A stretch of 64,000 nucleotides of DNA. Origin: an uncultured Shewanella sp. (GTDB lineage: Bacteria; Pseudomonadota; Gammaproteobacteria; Enterobacterales; Shewanellaceae). Under the pieces are notes generated by a model. That model saw nothing but the letters and a program-made list of their open reading frames with translations, was not told the origin of the DNA and did no database searches. The first letter of the stretch is position 1. Every line of letters begins with the position of its first letter. Of this stretch, positions 37,797-45,341 are shown piece by piece. The DNA is taken from positions 1 through 64,000 of the forward strand of contig NZ_CANMIO010000001.1 of NCBI RefSeq assembly GCF_947497935.1. Direction: 5' to 3'. The position numbers were made by a program, and so were the translations under genes.

Positions 37797-38011
37797 GTTT
37801 AATTGAGCGGGTATTTTACTGCAAACGGGCAAGCAAAATGCGTTGCAAATTCAATTGCAGGGCTGCAGGGAATATAAAAAGCCAACAACAAGGGAAATGT
37901 GGCGTTATTAACTAATTGAATTCAAGTGCTAAAGATAATTTCGTTTGTGCCATACCTATGTGGTTTGTTCTATGCATCAGTCAGTTTATTGTTTATCGGC
38001 TCGAGCTCATT

Positions 38012-38791
38012 ATGAATTATCTCAAACAGACAAGCCGCTATACCAACTTCAACGACAGCTTAACCGGCATGGAGATTTTTAAAGATCTCTCGTTAAGGGG
38101 GCTTATCGCCAACAAGAAAACTAAGCGCTGTTTCAGCCATGATTTTCCTGTTTATTGGATAGTATTACTCTGCCTACTGCTGTTTATCAATGATGCCATA
38201 GCAGAGCCAAAGTTAGAGTCAAGTCTGGAGCGAAAGCCAGAGCTATCATTAAGATTAGAACTGGAGTCAGAGCTAAAGTTAGCACCCGAATTTGAGCAAG
38301 AGCCAATGGAGCTAACTAAGTTAAAGACTCGTTTGATACAAGCTGAGGAAAGCGTTAGCCTGATCATTGTCGATAGTTCACTAGAGCCGCTAGAGGCTTT
38401 ATTGTCAGGCTTTAGCGGGGAGGTGCATCTGTTGAGCTTAGAAGACAATATCGAGCCTTTTGAGCAGATAAATCAAGTGTTAGCCGATGAGCCGCCTTAC
38501 TCGAATGTGAGTATTGTCGCTAAGGCTTCAAGCTCTGCAATATACCTGGGCGGCCGCTGGATTGATAAGCATTACTTACTTGAGCATCAACATAGTCTAG
38601 CGATATTCTCCCGCCAGTTTGCTAACAATAGCCCGCTTTCGCTCTATACCACTAATTTGACCGCAACTCATGGTGGTGGCCGATTTATAGGGTTATTTGA
38701 AGAGCTGACACAGATGAATGTGGATGTGATTTATATGCAGGGGCAGCACTATGAACCGCTTTGGGTTCAGCGAGATCAATATGATTTTTAA
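38012..38791 (+). CDS. DUF4347-like protein, apparently catalytically degenerate
   Basis: Predicted protein of about 260 aa; the frame is open from a TTG at 37916 and the start is uncertain because no candidate has a good ribosome-binding site. A single hydrophobic segment (about residues 42-63, YWIVLLCLLLFINDAIA) acts as signal or anchor, then comes an acidic Glu/Leu-repeat linker. The C-terminal part (SLIIVDSSLEPLEALL, GEVHLLSLEDNIEPFEQI, SSAIYLGGRWID, FIGLFEEL) follows the DUF4347 pattern. Where relatives have HG and a C in YGC, this protein has IVAKAS and LYTTN, so the putative caspase-like catalytic pair seems lost. Function unknown. Confidence 0.55.
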   Translation: MNYLKQTSRYTNFNDSLTGMEIFKDLSLRGLIANKKTKRCFSHDFPVYWIVLLCLLLFINDAIAEPKLESSLERKPELSLRLELESELKLAPEFEQEPMELTKLKTRLIQAEESVSLIIVDSSLEPLEALLSGFSGEVHLLSLEDNIEPFEQINQVLADEPPYSNVSIVAKASSSAIYLGGRWIDKHYLLEHQHSLAIFSRQFANNSPLSLYTTNLTATHGGGRFIGLFEELTQMNVDVIYMQGQHYEPLWVQRDQYDF

Positions 38792-38818
38792 GTTTTAACT
38801 CAACCCTCACTCATAATA

Positions 38819-38837
38819 CTTCAATGTTCCATTGAAG
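38819..38837 (+). terminator. Weak terminator-like hairpin
   Basis: CTTCAAT / ATTGAAG stem with a 5-base loop, followed by a T-rich stretch, 28 bp past the DUF4347-like stop codon. A second palindrome, TGATACGTTTTGTATCA, lies at 38937-38953 in the gap before the next gene. Confidence 0.45.
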
Positions 38838-39053
38838 ATTGCTTCTTTTAATTAAGAGTTTAATAAAGAGTTTGATACCTAGTCTAATTAAGCGACTCAT
38901 TAAGGACAACAACAAGCCTGATATCTGAGGGGGCTCTGATACGTTTTGTATCAAACTTTCGACAAAATCTGCTTTGAGGTTAATCGTTTCCTGCTTACTA
39001 TCTGCACTAGTCTATCCCGCTGTTGTAAAAGGGATTAATTCGAGGAATGTTTG

Positions 39054-39503
39054 ATGACTTCTATTAGTGCAGGTGTCAGTACTAGTGTCAATGCGGGGAT
39101 GAATGCTGCGGCAGTAAATGTTGTCGGTAATTCGCAGGTTAATACAGCTGCAAATGCAGCAGCGAATACATCCGCCTCTCTTACTGCGAGCTCAACAGCG
39201 ACTCAAGCAGCGCCTTTACCCAATGTGGGTGCCAGCACCAATGTGGCTATCTCGGCTGATGCTCAGCAAAAGTTTGCCGATGAGCAGCTGGCTGCTAAAG
39301 CCGATGGCTCTTTACCTAAAGCTGAAGGCTCTGTGCCGAAGGCTGATGCTGAGGAAGATGGCGATTTTGAATCCTTTGTGTTTGGTGCACTGGGTTTAGA
39401 CCATCCTGAAGAAATTGATGAGAATGGTGACCCTTCATATTCTGCAGGCCAATATGTTAAGGCCGCAGCCACGGTGGGTGGCATGATTGCGATGTTTATT
39501 TAA
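39054..39503 (+). CDS. Ala/Ser/Asn-rich small protein, unrecognised
   Basis: Predicted 149-aa acidic protein. The first 65 residues are low complexity (Ala, Ser, Thr, Asn, Val) with no charged residues and no classical signal peptide. The middle has two ADGSLPKAEGSVPK-like repeats, then an acidic stretch (AEEDGDFESF) and FVFGALGLDHPEEIDENGDPSYSAGQYVKAA. The end is hydrophobic (AATVGGMIAMFI). Start: ATG with GAGG eight bases upstream. Not recognised. The composition resembles exported or surface-associated proteins, but this is a guess. It is followed directly by a dispersed hairpin repeat. Confidence 0.6.
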   Translation: MTSISAGVSTSVNAGMNAAAVNVVGNSQVNTAANAAANTSASLTASSTATQAAPLPNVGASTNVAISADAQQKFADEQLAAKADGSLPKAEGSVPKADAEEDGDFESFVFGALGLDHPEEIDENGDPSYSAGQYVKAAATVGGMIAMFI

Positions 39504-39540
39504 CTATCTGCTTGGGATAGTTTTATCGCTTGTGTAAGCA

Positions 39541-39871
39541 ATCAAACTTCGTTTGATAAAAGTCGTGGCGCTTCGCCCACACCCGAGTCAAGGGGGAAAG
39601 CGCTTGTCCCCGCTCTTGATTTCATAAGAGTAAACCCTCAGCGCCCCAGACGAAGTTGTTGATCCTCACTCATTTTCGAAAATCGCTATCGCTTCAGAAT
39701 CGCCTCTGATAGGAAGGAAGCCTGAATGTCTTGAAGTGCATGGATGCACGAGAAAGACCATGGCTCTACTAAAGCTACCTCGTCATCCATGACTCGCTCA
39801 CGCGACTAATGTTTACAAGAGTTCTTCAATGACCTCGGCAACTCCGATGGGGAACTGGTGTTTCCTGTGAG
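39541..39871 (+). repeat. Dispersed hairpin-rich repeat, copy A
   Basis: First of four related intergenic elements. The left end has hairpin ATCAAAC-TTC-GTTTGAT (39541-39557), then a GTGGCG/CGCCCAC hairpin (39565-39580) and a CAAGGGGGA/TCCCC..CTTG hairpin (39589-39618). A conserved middle follows (ACGAAGTTGTTGATCCTCAC, then CATTTTCGAAAAT). The right end is CGGCAACTCCGATGGGGAAC plus TGGTGTTT. It is followed at 39886-39896 by TCACTCTGACC. Confidence 0.85.
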
Positions 39872-39956
39872 TTTTGTTGAAAGTTCACTCTGACCCGATT
39901 TATTTTCATAGATGATTCTACATCGTGGGTAGTGAAGTTTAGCTTACTAAAAATTA

Positions 39957-40706
39957 TTATCTCGGCGTGTTTATATAGGTGTGAACTAAGTTACCAACGG
40001 CAGCCTTTTTATAGTCGGTATGGCCATTCACTGCGACGGACATATCTATATTGTGTACTCGGTTTTTATTGCTAAGAACTATGGGAGAAAGCCCCACTGG
40101 AGTATTTGAAAATAGAGTGCCAACCCGATACAAACTCTTAAGTACAAGGTCATTTTGTGAGTAGCAATTGAATATCCGTAACTTTGGATTGTTGTTGGCG
40201 ATATTGCCCCAAGTTTCATTTACACCTACAGCACCACCGAATAAGAATGCTCCTAATACATAATCTTTATATTTCAGACTATTGAGACAATTAAAAATAA
40301 CACGTGCACCAAGGGAGTGACCCATTAAGATATATTTGCCTGTGTTTGTTTCAATATAATTGGTTAAGTCGTTTCCAGCGATTGCAGCATTATTCATTGC
40401 TGACCGCCATTGCTTGGCAGATTCAGCTAAAACACTCTTTGGCAAATATGTTTTTTGTGACACAACGTTTGTAGTGACTTTTGCCAAACTCCTTAACCAA
40501 CCGTCGTGCTTTGGGTTTGGTTGCGCTAAGCCTCTGAATTTTGCAATATTACTGGCATCCCAATCACAATGTAAAACAGTTGCTTCAGGAAAGGAACGGT
40601 TCACAATCTCTAGCCAGTCACTTACATCAGCCACTGTTTCAGACAAAAAACCGTTAATAATGACAACTCTTAGAGCGTTGCCAGAGCGAATTTGCTTAAT
40701 TCTCAT
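39957..40706 (-). CDS. DUF726-like alpha/beta hydrolase
   Basis: Predicted 249-aa hydrolase-fold protein. Nucleophile elbow YILMGHSLGARVIF (catalytic Ser at about residue 124), an early VVIINGFLSE strand where the oxyanion region lies, and GAFLFGGAVGVNE after it resemble the DUF726/TMCO4 family. A late His in VNGHTDYKKA would complete the triad. The start is the ATG at 40706 with GGTGG upstream. It follows the small membrane protein gene by 20 bp, so the two form an operon. AT-rich compared with neighbours; probably acquired. Lipase- or esterase-like activity is possible. Confidence 0.7.
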   Translation of the reverse strand: MRIKQIRSGNALRVVIINGFLSETVADVSDWLEIVNRSFPEATVLHCDWDASNIAKFRGLAQPNPKHDGWLRSLAKVTTNVVSQKTYLPKSVLAESAKQWRSAMNNAAIAGNDLTNYIETNTGKYILMGHSLGARVIFNCLNSLKYKDYVLGAFLFGGAVGVNETWGNIANNNPKLRIFNCYSQNDLVLKSLYRVGTLFSNTPVGLSPIVLSNKNRVHNIDMSVAVNGHTDYKKAAVGNLVHTYINTPR

Positions 40707-40726
40707 ATTACCACCGTTAGACTTAG

Positions 40727-41071
40727 CTAGCGGGTCATCCTTTCTATCGTCATTGTTAGTATTGGCTTTATGAAACCCCAAGTTATGTAGGTCGTGTGAA
40801 CGATGAGTTCCACTAAAACCTTATAAAATGGAGTTATGATGACAAAAGCGACAGGCAAAAGAGGCAGTATTATTAGTCCGGCAAAAAAGTTACTTATCAT
40901 TAATGACAGGAATTTAACTGTTAATGCTAGCCCGATGAATAGTACATTTAGCTTGAAAAAAAGCCGCATTAGTCCATCGATACCTGTTTGGGCTTCATAG
41001 TAACGTAACAAGCCTTTTGTTGGGTGAACCCCAAAACCGCATATTTTTTGTATTTTATTTTTGTTCAACAT
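40727..41071 (-). CDS. Small membrane protein paired with the hydrolase
   Basis: Predicted 114-aa protein, unrecognised. A short cytoplasmic N-terminus (KICGFGVHPTKGLLRYYEAQTG) is followed by two or three hydrophobic helices (about residues 38-62, 64-85, 86-108), ending basic (ERMTR). The ATG has AAGGTG upstream. It is first gene of a two-gene operon with the hydrolase. The arrangement could be an effector/immunity or membrane-partner pair, which is inference. Confidence 0.65.
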   Translation of the reverse strand: MLNKNKIQKICGFGVHPTKGLLRYYEAQTGIDGLMRLFFKLNVLFIGLALTVKFLSLMISNFFAGLIILPLLPVAFVIITPFYKVLVELIVHTTYITWGFIKPILTMTIERMTR

Positions 41072-41190
41072 ATAAACACCTTAAAATCATGTGTTTATTG
41101 TATTATGCACTTACATATTTAAATTTGATCAGCAGCAGATTATTGAGACTTTAGATGTTTGGCTGCATAGATATATAGAGTTGAAATGTA

Positions 41191-41204
41191 GGGTCAGAGT
41201 AAAC
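41191..41204. repeat. GGGTCAGAGTAAAC end motif
   Basis: The same 14-mer occurs at 50845-50858, and its reverse complement core (CTCTGACCC) at 39888-39896. Here it can form a small TCAGA..TCTGA hairpin with the bases that follow. It lies upstream of the hydrolase operon, on the opposite side from the reverse copy at 39888, so the pair bracket that operon as inverted ends. Confidence 0.6.
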
Positions 41205-41280
41205 TATTCTGATCTCATTTTTTTTTGGACCTTAAATCAATCGCTAATTGGCGCGAATGAACTTACCTAAAATCCAGTAA

Positions 41281-41308
41281 TGCCCCCCATTTAATAGCAT
41301 GTTTTTGG
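41281..41308 (+). repeat. Direct repeat, left copy
   Basis: TGCCCCCCATT.TAAT.GCATGTTTTTGG-type sequence that recurs at 42201-42230, on either side of the 232-aa gene. The rest of the gap 41205-41485 holds an imperfect GCCAC/GTGGC inverted repeat (about 41312-41342) and no recognisable gene. Confidence 0.75.
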
Positions 41309-41485
41309 TCCAGCCACTTATGGTTGATTTAGCATGGGTGGCTTATGTTTAACCATGCCCAGGGGGAGTCCAAATAAGTAAAAGTGTATCCTGATCAAAC
41401 ATTTGGCTTGCTCAAGCTTCAATATGCCTTTACGCTGTGCGCCATTCGGCTGAATAAGCCAAAACGCCTAATGTCGGTATCCTGA

Positions 41486-42184
41486 ATGTTGCGAAAACCC
41501 ACCCCTTTCTCTAAGCGTAAAACCCACAACCTGTTTAGAAGCAAACTCAAACGCGCTCTGGGCAGGATAAACTGGAAACGGTTCTGCTCAATCACGCTTC
41601 TGGCTGCACTGGCTTATGCTGCCCTCTATTACATTAACTCACCGGCCAGATTCGTAATGAACATGAGTATGGCGGACATGATCTACAACAGTCATCAACT
41701 CTCAAGCCAACAAATAGAAGACGGCGGTGGGCAGGCACACTATCAAATGATTATAGAGGAACTGACTGCATTCGGTATTGACCCACACACCAGTCTTAAT
41801 GATGTATTGCAGGACCATCCACAAATCGCGTCAGTGGAGATAACACAAGACCGGGATTGGGAATACCGTATTCAGGGAACCTGGGATACCGCGCCGGCCT
41901 TTTACGTGAGCGTCTGGATAACAGAAAAACACCGCGATGCCGGCTACAGCGCCAAGTTTTCATTGCGTAGTCCGCTGCACCTGCCTTTCAATTATCAATT
42001 CAATAACATCACCGGGTCAAAATGGATAGACACACCACCGGCCCCCAAGGCGCTGGCTGAAAGTCATATGTACTATGCCGAAACATTCAGGCAAACCGAT
42101 AAAACTCCGTGGGAAGTCGTCTATCTATTACAACACAGTGAGTTTCCCCCCTTAACCTACGAATCAAAAGCCTCTGACATTTAG
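41486..42184 (+). CDS. Single-pass membrane protein, unrecognised
   Basis: Predicted 232-aa protein: a basic cytoplasmic N-terminus (MLRKPTPFSKRKTHNLFR...), one transmembrane helix at about residues 34-52 (CSITLLAALAYAALYYI), and a soluble C-terminal domain with many aromatic residues (DRDWEYRIQGTWDTAPAFYVSVWI). No family recognised. The ribosome-binding site is weak. It is isolated between two copies of a direct repeat, which suggests it arrived as a cassette. Confidence 0.6.
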   Translation: MLRKPTPFSKRKTHNLFRSKLKRALGRINWKRFCSITLLAALAYAALYYINSPARFVMNMSMADMIYNSHQLSSQQIEDGGGQAHYQMIIEELTAFGIDPHTSLNDVLQDHPQIASVEITQDRDWEYRIQGTWDTAPAFYVSVWITEKHRDAGYSAKFSLRSPLHLPFNYQFNNITGSKWIDTPPAPKALAESHMYYAETFRQTDKTPWEVVYLLQHSEFPPLTYESKASDI

Positions 42185-42200
42185 CAATGGATGCTAATAT

Positions 42201-42230
42201 TGCCCCCCATTGTTAATGGCATGTTTTTGG
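42201..42230 (+). repeat. Direct repeat, right copy
   Basis: Second copy of the TGCCCCCCATT...GGCATGTTTTTGG repeat, 17 bp after the 232-aa gene; it contains CCATT-GTT-AATGG, a small hairpin. Confidence 0.75.
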
Positions 42231-42354
42231 CTCCCCCTTGGATATCAAGGCCTAATACTCGAGATTAAAACCAAGATGTATTACAGCACAGCGGTCTAGA
42301 GTCGCTTTAGTCTAATACCGTGTTATCTAAAGTCGCTGTAAATAAGGATTTAAA

Positions 42355-42846
42355 ATGGACTTATCAAGACGTTCTCAACTCACACAATTGCGTTGCAGTT
42401 ACTTTGCTGTGCCTGTGATTTATATTCTTTGCGTTCTTTGGTTGCCTGCGGCGGCGCTATGGCTAGTCTTGCTTGCTTGGGTTGGTGTTAACTGGTATCG
42501 CATTTCATCGCCGGTTTTAAAACAAGGTTATTGGGTTATCTTGCAATCATTCGGCTTACACCTAGCGCTGAATTTGACTGCCTTTGCCTCAGCTTTGGGC
42601 GCCAGCATATTTAATCGTGGTGGGCTGTTTTCCGGAGGCGGAGGTGATGATTTTATCAATCTGCTTATCTTGGGTTTTCTTACAATAGTTTTACTGATTA
42701 CAGCCATGATATTGCCATTGATAAAGCTTGTGAAAGGCTATCAAGTCTTGATGAATAGCTATAAGGATTGCACTGAGGACGGCAGCGTCGATAGCAGTGC
42801 AAAAAGTAGCGCGGATATAAAGGATAACAATAGTGAAGCGGTTTAA
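42355..42846 (+). CDS. Small polytopic membrane protein
   Basis: Predicted 163-aa protein with about four hydrophobic segments (about residues 16-45 as two, 60-85, 98-125), a GGLFSGGGGDD loop and an acidic Ser/Asp-rich end. No family recognised. The ATG overlaps nothing upstream; its 3' end overlaps the DUF3592 gene by 14 bp, indicating translational coupling. Confidence 0.65.
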   Translation: MDLSRRSQLTQLRCSYFAVPVIYILCVLWLPAAALWLVLLAWVGVNWYRISSPVLKQGYWVILQSFGLHLALNLTAFASALGASIFNRGGLFSGGGGDDFINLLILGFLTIVLLITAMILPLIKLVKGYQVLMNSYKDCTEDGSVDSSAKSSADIKDNNSEAV

Positions 42847-43345
42847 GCTGTCGCAGGTTTCAATGTTGATGTGGTTTATGTTTATCATGTTCTCTTGTGC
42901 TGTTGGGGTGGCAACCTATGCTGTGCATCAGTCTCATGCTGCTTTTAATTGGCCAACGGCTAAAGGCATGGTGGTGAATTGCTGGCTCATTGAACGCTAC
43001 CATGAAAGAAGCAGCGCTGAATCTCATTACGAAGTCGCTATTGAGTATTTCTATGCTGTTGACGGCAAAATTTACCACAAGAGCAATAAGACCGATATTA
43101 CAGGTGCTATTCCGGGTTACTCTTTGGAAGAGGCTGAAGCCTTGGTGGCTGAGTTTCCTCGGGATAAGAAGATCTTAGTACATTATAAACCCAGTAATCC
43201 TGACACAGCTGTCATCAAGCCAACAATGCACCTGTTTTTGATTGTGGCTTTGGTGGTGTTCTCTTTGATATTAATCCCCGTCCTTTATCTGATGTATCTG
43301 CAGATAACCTCAGACCGTGACAGCTTTATCGTCCGCAATGTGTGA
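42833..43345 (+). CDS. DUF3592 membrane protein
   Basis: Predicted 170-aa protein with membrane helices at both ends (about 10-30 and 128-152) and an extracytoplasmic beta-rich domain between. The latter follows the DUF3592 pattern WPTAKGMVV ... HYEVAIEYFYAVDGKIYHKSN ... PRDKKILVHYKPSNPDTAVI. The start is GTG with AAGGAT upstream, inside the end of the preceding gene. Function unknown. Confidence 0.8.
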   Translation: MKRFKLSQVSMLMWFMFIMFSCAVGVATYAVHQSHAAFNWPTAKGMVVNCWLIERYHERSSAESHYEVAIEYFYAVDGKIYHKSNKTDITGAIPGYSLEEAEALVAEFPRDKKILVHYKPSNPDTAVIKPTMHLFLIVALVVFSLILIPVLYLMYLQITSDRDSFIVRNV

Positions 43346-43409
43346 TAAGTGGGAGCAGAGGAAACTTTCTGAATTGATGTTTGCTCTATAAAAAAGGATA
43401 TTTAGCTCC

Positions 43410-43615
43410 CATAGAACATCTATCCCCTATCAACGTTGCCGAAGTACGTTGAGACTCCTTATCTAAAAAAGTGTCGTGATGCCCACATGGATGAGGGATG
43501 AAATCCCCCGAAGTTGGTCAGGCGCAACCTGACTACTGAAAGCGTTAGCAGTTAGACGCAGCCTAACCGACCACAAAAGTCGGTGACTTAGACATCACCT
43601 CGGCGGCGAAAATCC
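43410..43615 (-). repeat. Dispersed hairpin-rich repeat, copy B
   Basis: Shortened, reverse-oriented copy. Its left end carries the reverse of the conserved end (CAACGTTGCCGAAGTACGTTG, matching copy C's CAACGTACTTCGGCAAC). Its right part carries hairpins GTCAGG-CGCAA-CCTGAC (43517-43533), GTTAG.C-GCA-G.CTAAC (43551-43567) and ACCGAC/GTCGGT (about 43566-43585). Confidence 0.7.
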
Positions 43616-44182
43616 TGATGTATCTCAAACAAACGGAAAATTAGTAAAAATAATTTCATTTTTAATATTGGCTTAATTGTTGTTTTTTTGAGTAAAAAAA
43701 TTACCTGTTAACAATGTAAATGCTTAAAAATAGTTGTTTTAACTTTAAGTTTAGTAATTTAAATTCAACTCCTTAATTGTTTGAAATGTAGAACAGTGTT
43801 GTCGCCACTTTTCCTTTCTGTAACTCCGCCTGTTTTTATCTGTTTGTATTTTATTGGTAATATCTTGTTTTTCACCTTGTTGTTTGTTCTTTAGGTTGAA
43901 TAATTATTAGTGGGTTGGTGCAGTATTATTTAATCGCAGTTTTCGGTGATTTAAAGCGTGATTTTGCGCAACTTAAGGCAATTTTTTGTATTAAAAGTAC
44001 AACTGACCGCTAGGCCGTTTTGGCCGATTTGTGGGCTTTAGGGGTACTAGTAATCCTATTCAGAGCTGCTGTAAGCTCTGGTTTCTTGATCTTAAACGAC
44101 GGCTTCAAGCTCGGGGTTTTTTACTGCTTAAAGCTGTTAATAATACCAAAAATAATACCTATACCTTATAAGGACGAGAATG
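43616..44182 (+). promoter_or_regulatory. Long AT-rich leader of the nucleoside-type ABC operon
   Basis: A 560-bp gene-free region. The first 350 bp are very AT-rich. Close to the gene, AGAGCT / AGCTCT (44062-44079) can form a hairpin. An alternative pairing CTTGA...TCAAG (44085-44109) followed by GGGGTTTTTT (44113-44120, after C) resembles an attenuator. No known riboswitch class was recognised. The main promoter was not located. Confidence 0.35.
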
Positions 44183-45184
44183 ATGAAAATCCTGAGCGCT
44201 ACTGCTGCCGCAGTCACTCTAGCAATGTGTTCGTTTGCAGCTTCTGCTGCAGACTTTAAGCCTGCTGTTGCTTTTGATACAACGGGTAAGTTCGATAAAT
44301 CTTTCAACCAAGCTGTTTACCAAAATGGTGTATTGAAGTTTAACGAAAGCTCAGATGTTGAAGTACGTGAATTCGTACCTTCAAATGATGCGCAGCGTGA
44401 GCAGGGTCTTGAGCGTTTAGCACGTCGTGGCTTTAGCCCAATCGTTGTTGTTGGCTTTATGTATGGCTCAGCACTTGAAAAAGTCGCTAAGAAATACCCA
44501 GAAACTGAATTCGTAATTATCGACTCAGTTGTTGACCTTCCAAACGTTAAATCACTCGTGTTCAAAGAGCACGAAGGTTCATTCCTTGTGGGTGCTCTTG
44601 CTGCGATGAAATCTGAAACCAACAAGATTGGTTTTGTTGGCGGCATGGATATTCCGCTAATTCGTAAGTTTGCTTGTGGTTACGAGCAAGGTGCTAAGTT
44701 CATCAGTCAAGATGCTGAAATCTTCCAAAACATGACGGGTTCTACTATTGCTGCATGGAACGACCCTGCACGTGGTGCTGAGCTGTCTAAGAGTCAGTTT
44801 ACTAAAGGCGCTGACGTAGTGTTCGCAGCTGCAGGTGGTACGGGTGTCGGTGTTTACCAAGCGGCTAAAGATGAAGGCAAGTACGCGATTGGTGTTGACT
44901 CAAACCAAAACTATATCCACCCAGGCGTGATGCTAACCTCTATGGTTAAGCTGGTTGGTGTTGCCACATTTGAAGTATTTAAAGATGCACAAAATGGCGA
45001 GTTTGTTGCCGGTATCGATAGCCGTGGTCTAGAAGAAAATGGTGTTAACTGGGCATTAGATGAGCATAACCGCGCACTAGTTACTCCAGAGATGGAAGCA
45101 AAGCTTGCTGATATCACTAAGAAAATTATTGCAGGTGAGATTGTTGTTCATGACTACATGAAAGACAACACTTGTAAGTACTAA
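44183..45184 (+). CDS. BMP-family ABC transporter substrate-binding protein
   Basis: Periplasmic binding protein (333 aa) of the BMP/Med family, which binds nucleosides or related compounds. Signal peptide MKILSATAAAVTLAMCSFAASA is cleaved before ADF. The mature part has the family's FDTTGKFDKSFNQAVYQ, DVVFAAAGGTGVGVYQAAKD and GVDSNQNYI motifs. Two ATGs occur in tandem; AAGGAC at 44170-44175 is best spaced for the second. It is followed by an ATPase and two permeases, a complete importer. Purine nucleosides are the likely substrate by analogy with NupABC-type systems. Confidence 0.9.
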   Translation: MKILSATAAAVTLAMCSFAASAADFKPAVAFDTTGKFDKSFNQAVYQNGVLKFNESSDVEVREFVPSNDAQREQGLERLARRGFSPIVVVGFMYGSALEKVAKKYPETEFVIIDSVVDLPNVKSLVFKEHEGSFLVGALAAMKSETNKIGFVGGMDIPLIRKFACGYEQGAKFISQDAEIFQNMTGSTIAAWNDPARGAELSKSQFTKGADVVFAAAGGTGVGVYQAAKDEGKYAIGVDSNQNYIHPGVMLTSMVKLVGVATFEVFKDAQNGEFVAGIDSRGLEENGVNWALDEHNRALVTPEMEAKLADITKKIIAGEIVVHDYMKDNTCKY

Positions 45185-45341
45185 GCCGTATTAAGATTGA
45201 TTTAGCTCCCTAGTTGCTGACTGGGGAGCTTTATTATAAGTGGCAATTTTTAAGAATTAATTTTCTATTAATTCAATATTTGATCAATGTTTATTTATCA
45301 ATGTCTATTCATCAATGTCGAACAAGGCATTTGAGATAATT

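Noticed and set aside
40707..40781. Extended start for the hydrolase
   Set aside because: Would start at TTG inside the preceding gene; the ATG at 40706 has a clear ribosome-binding site.
43980..44125. Purine riboswitch before the nucleoside-type transporter
   Set aside because: The conserved purine aptamer loops and junction bases were not found.
44020..44259. 79-codon frame before the BMP-family gene
   Set aside because: Overlaps the signal-peptide coding sequence of a strong gene in a different frame; no ribosome-binding site.
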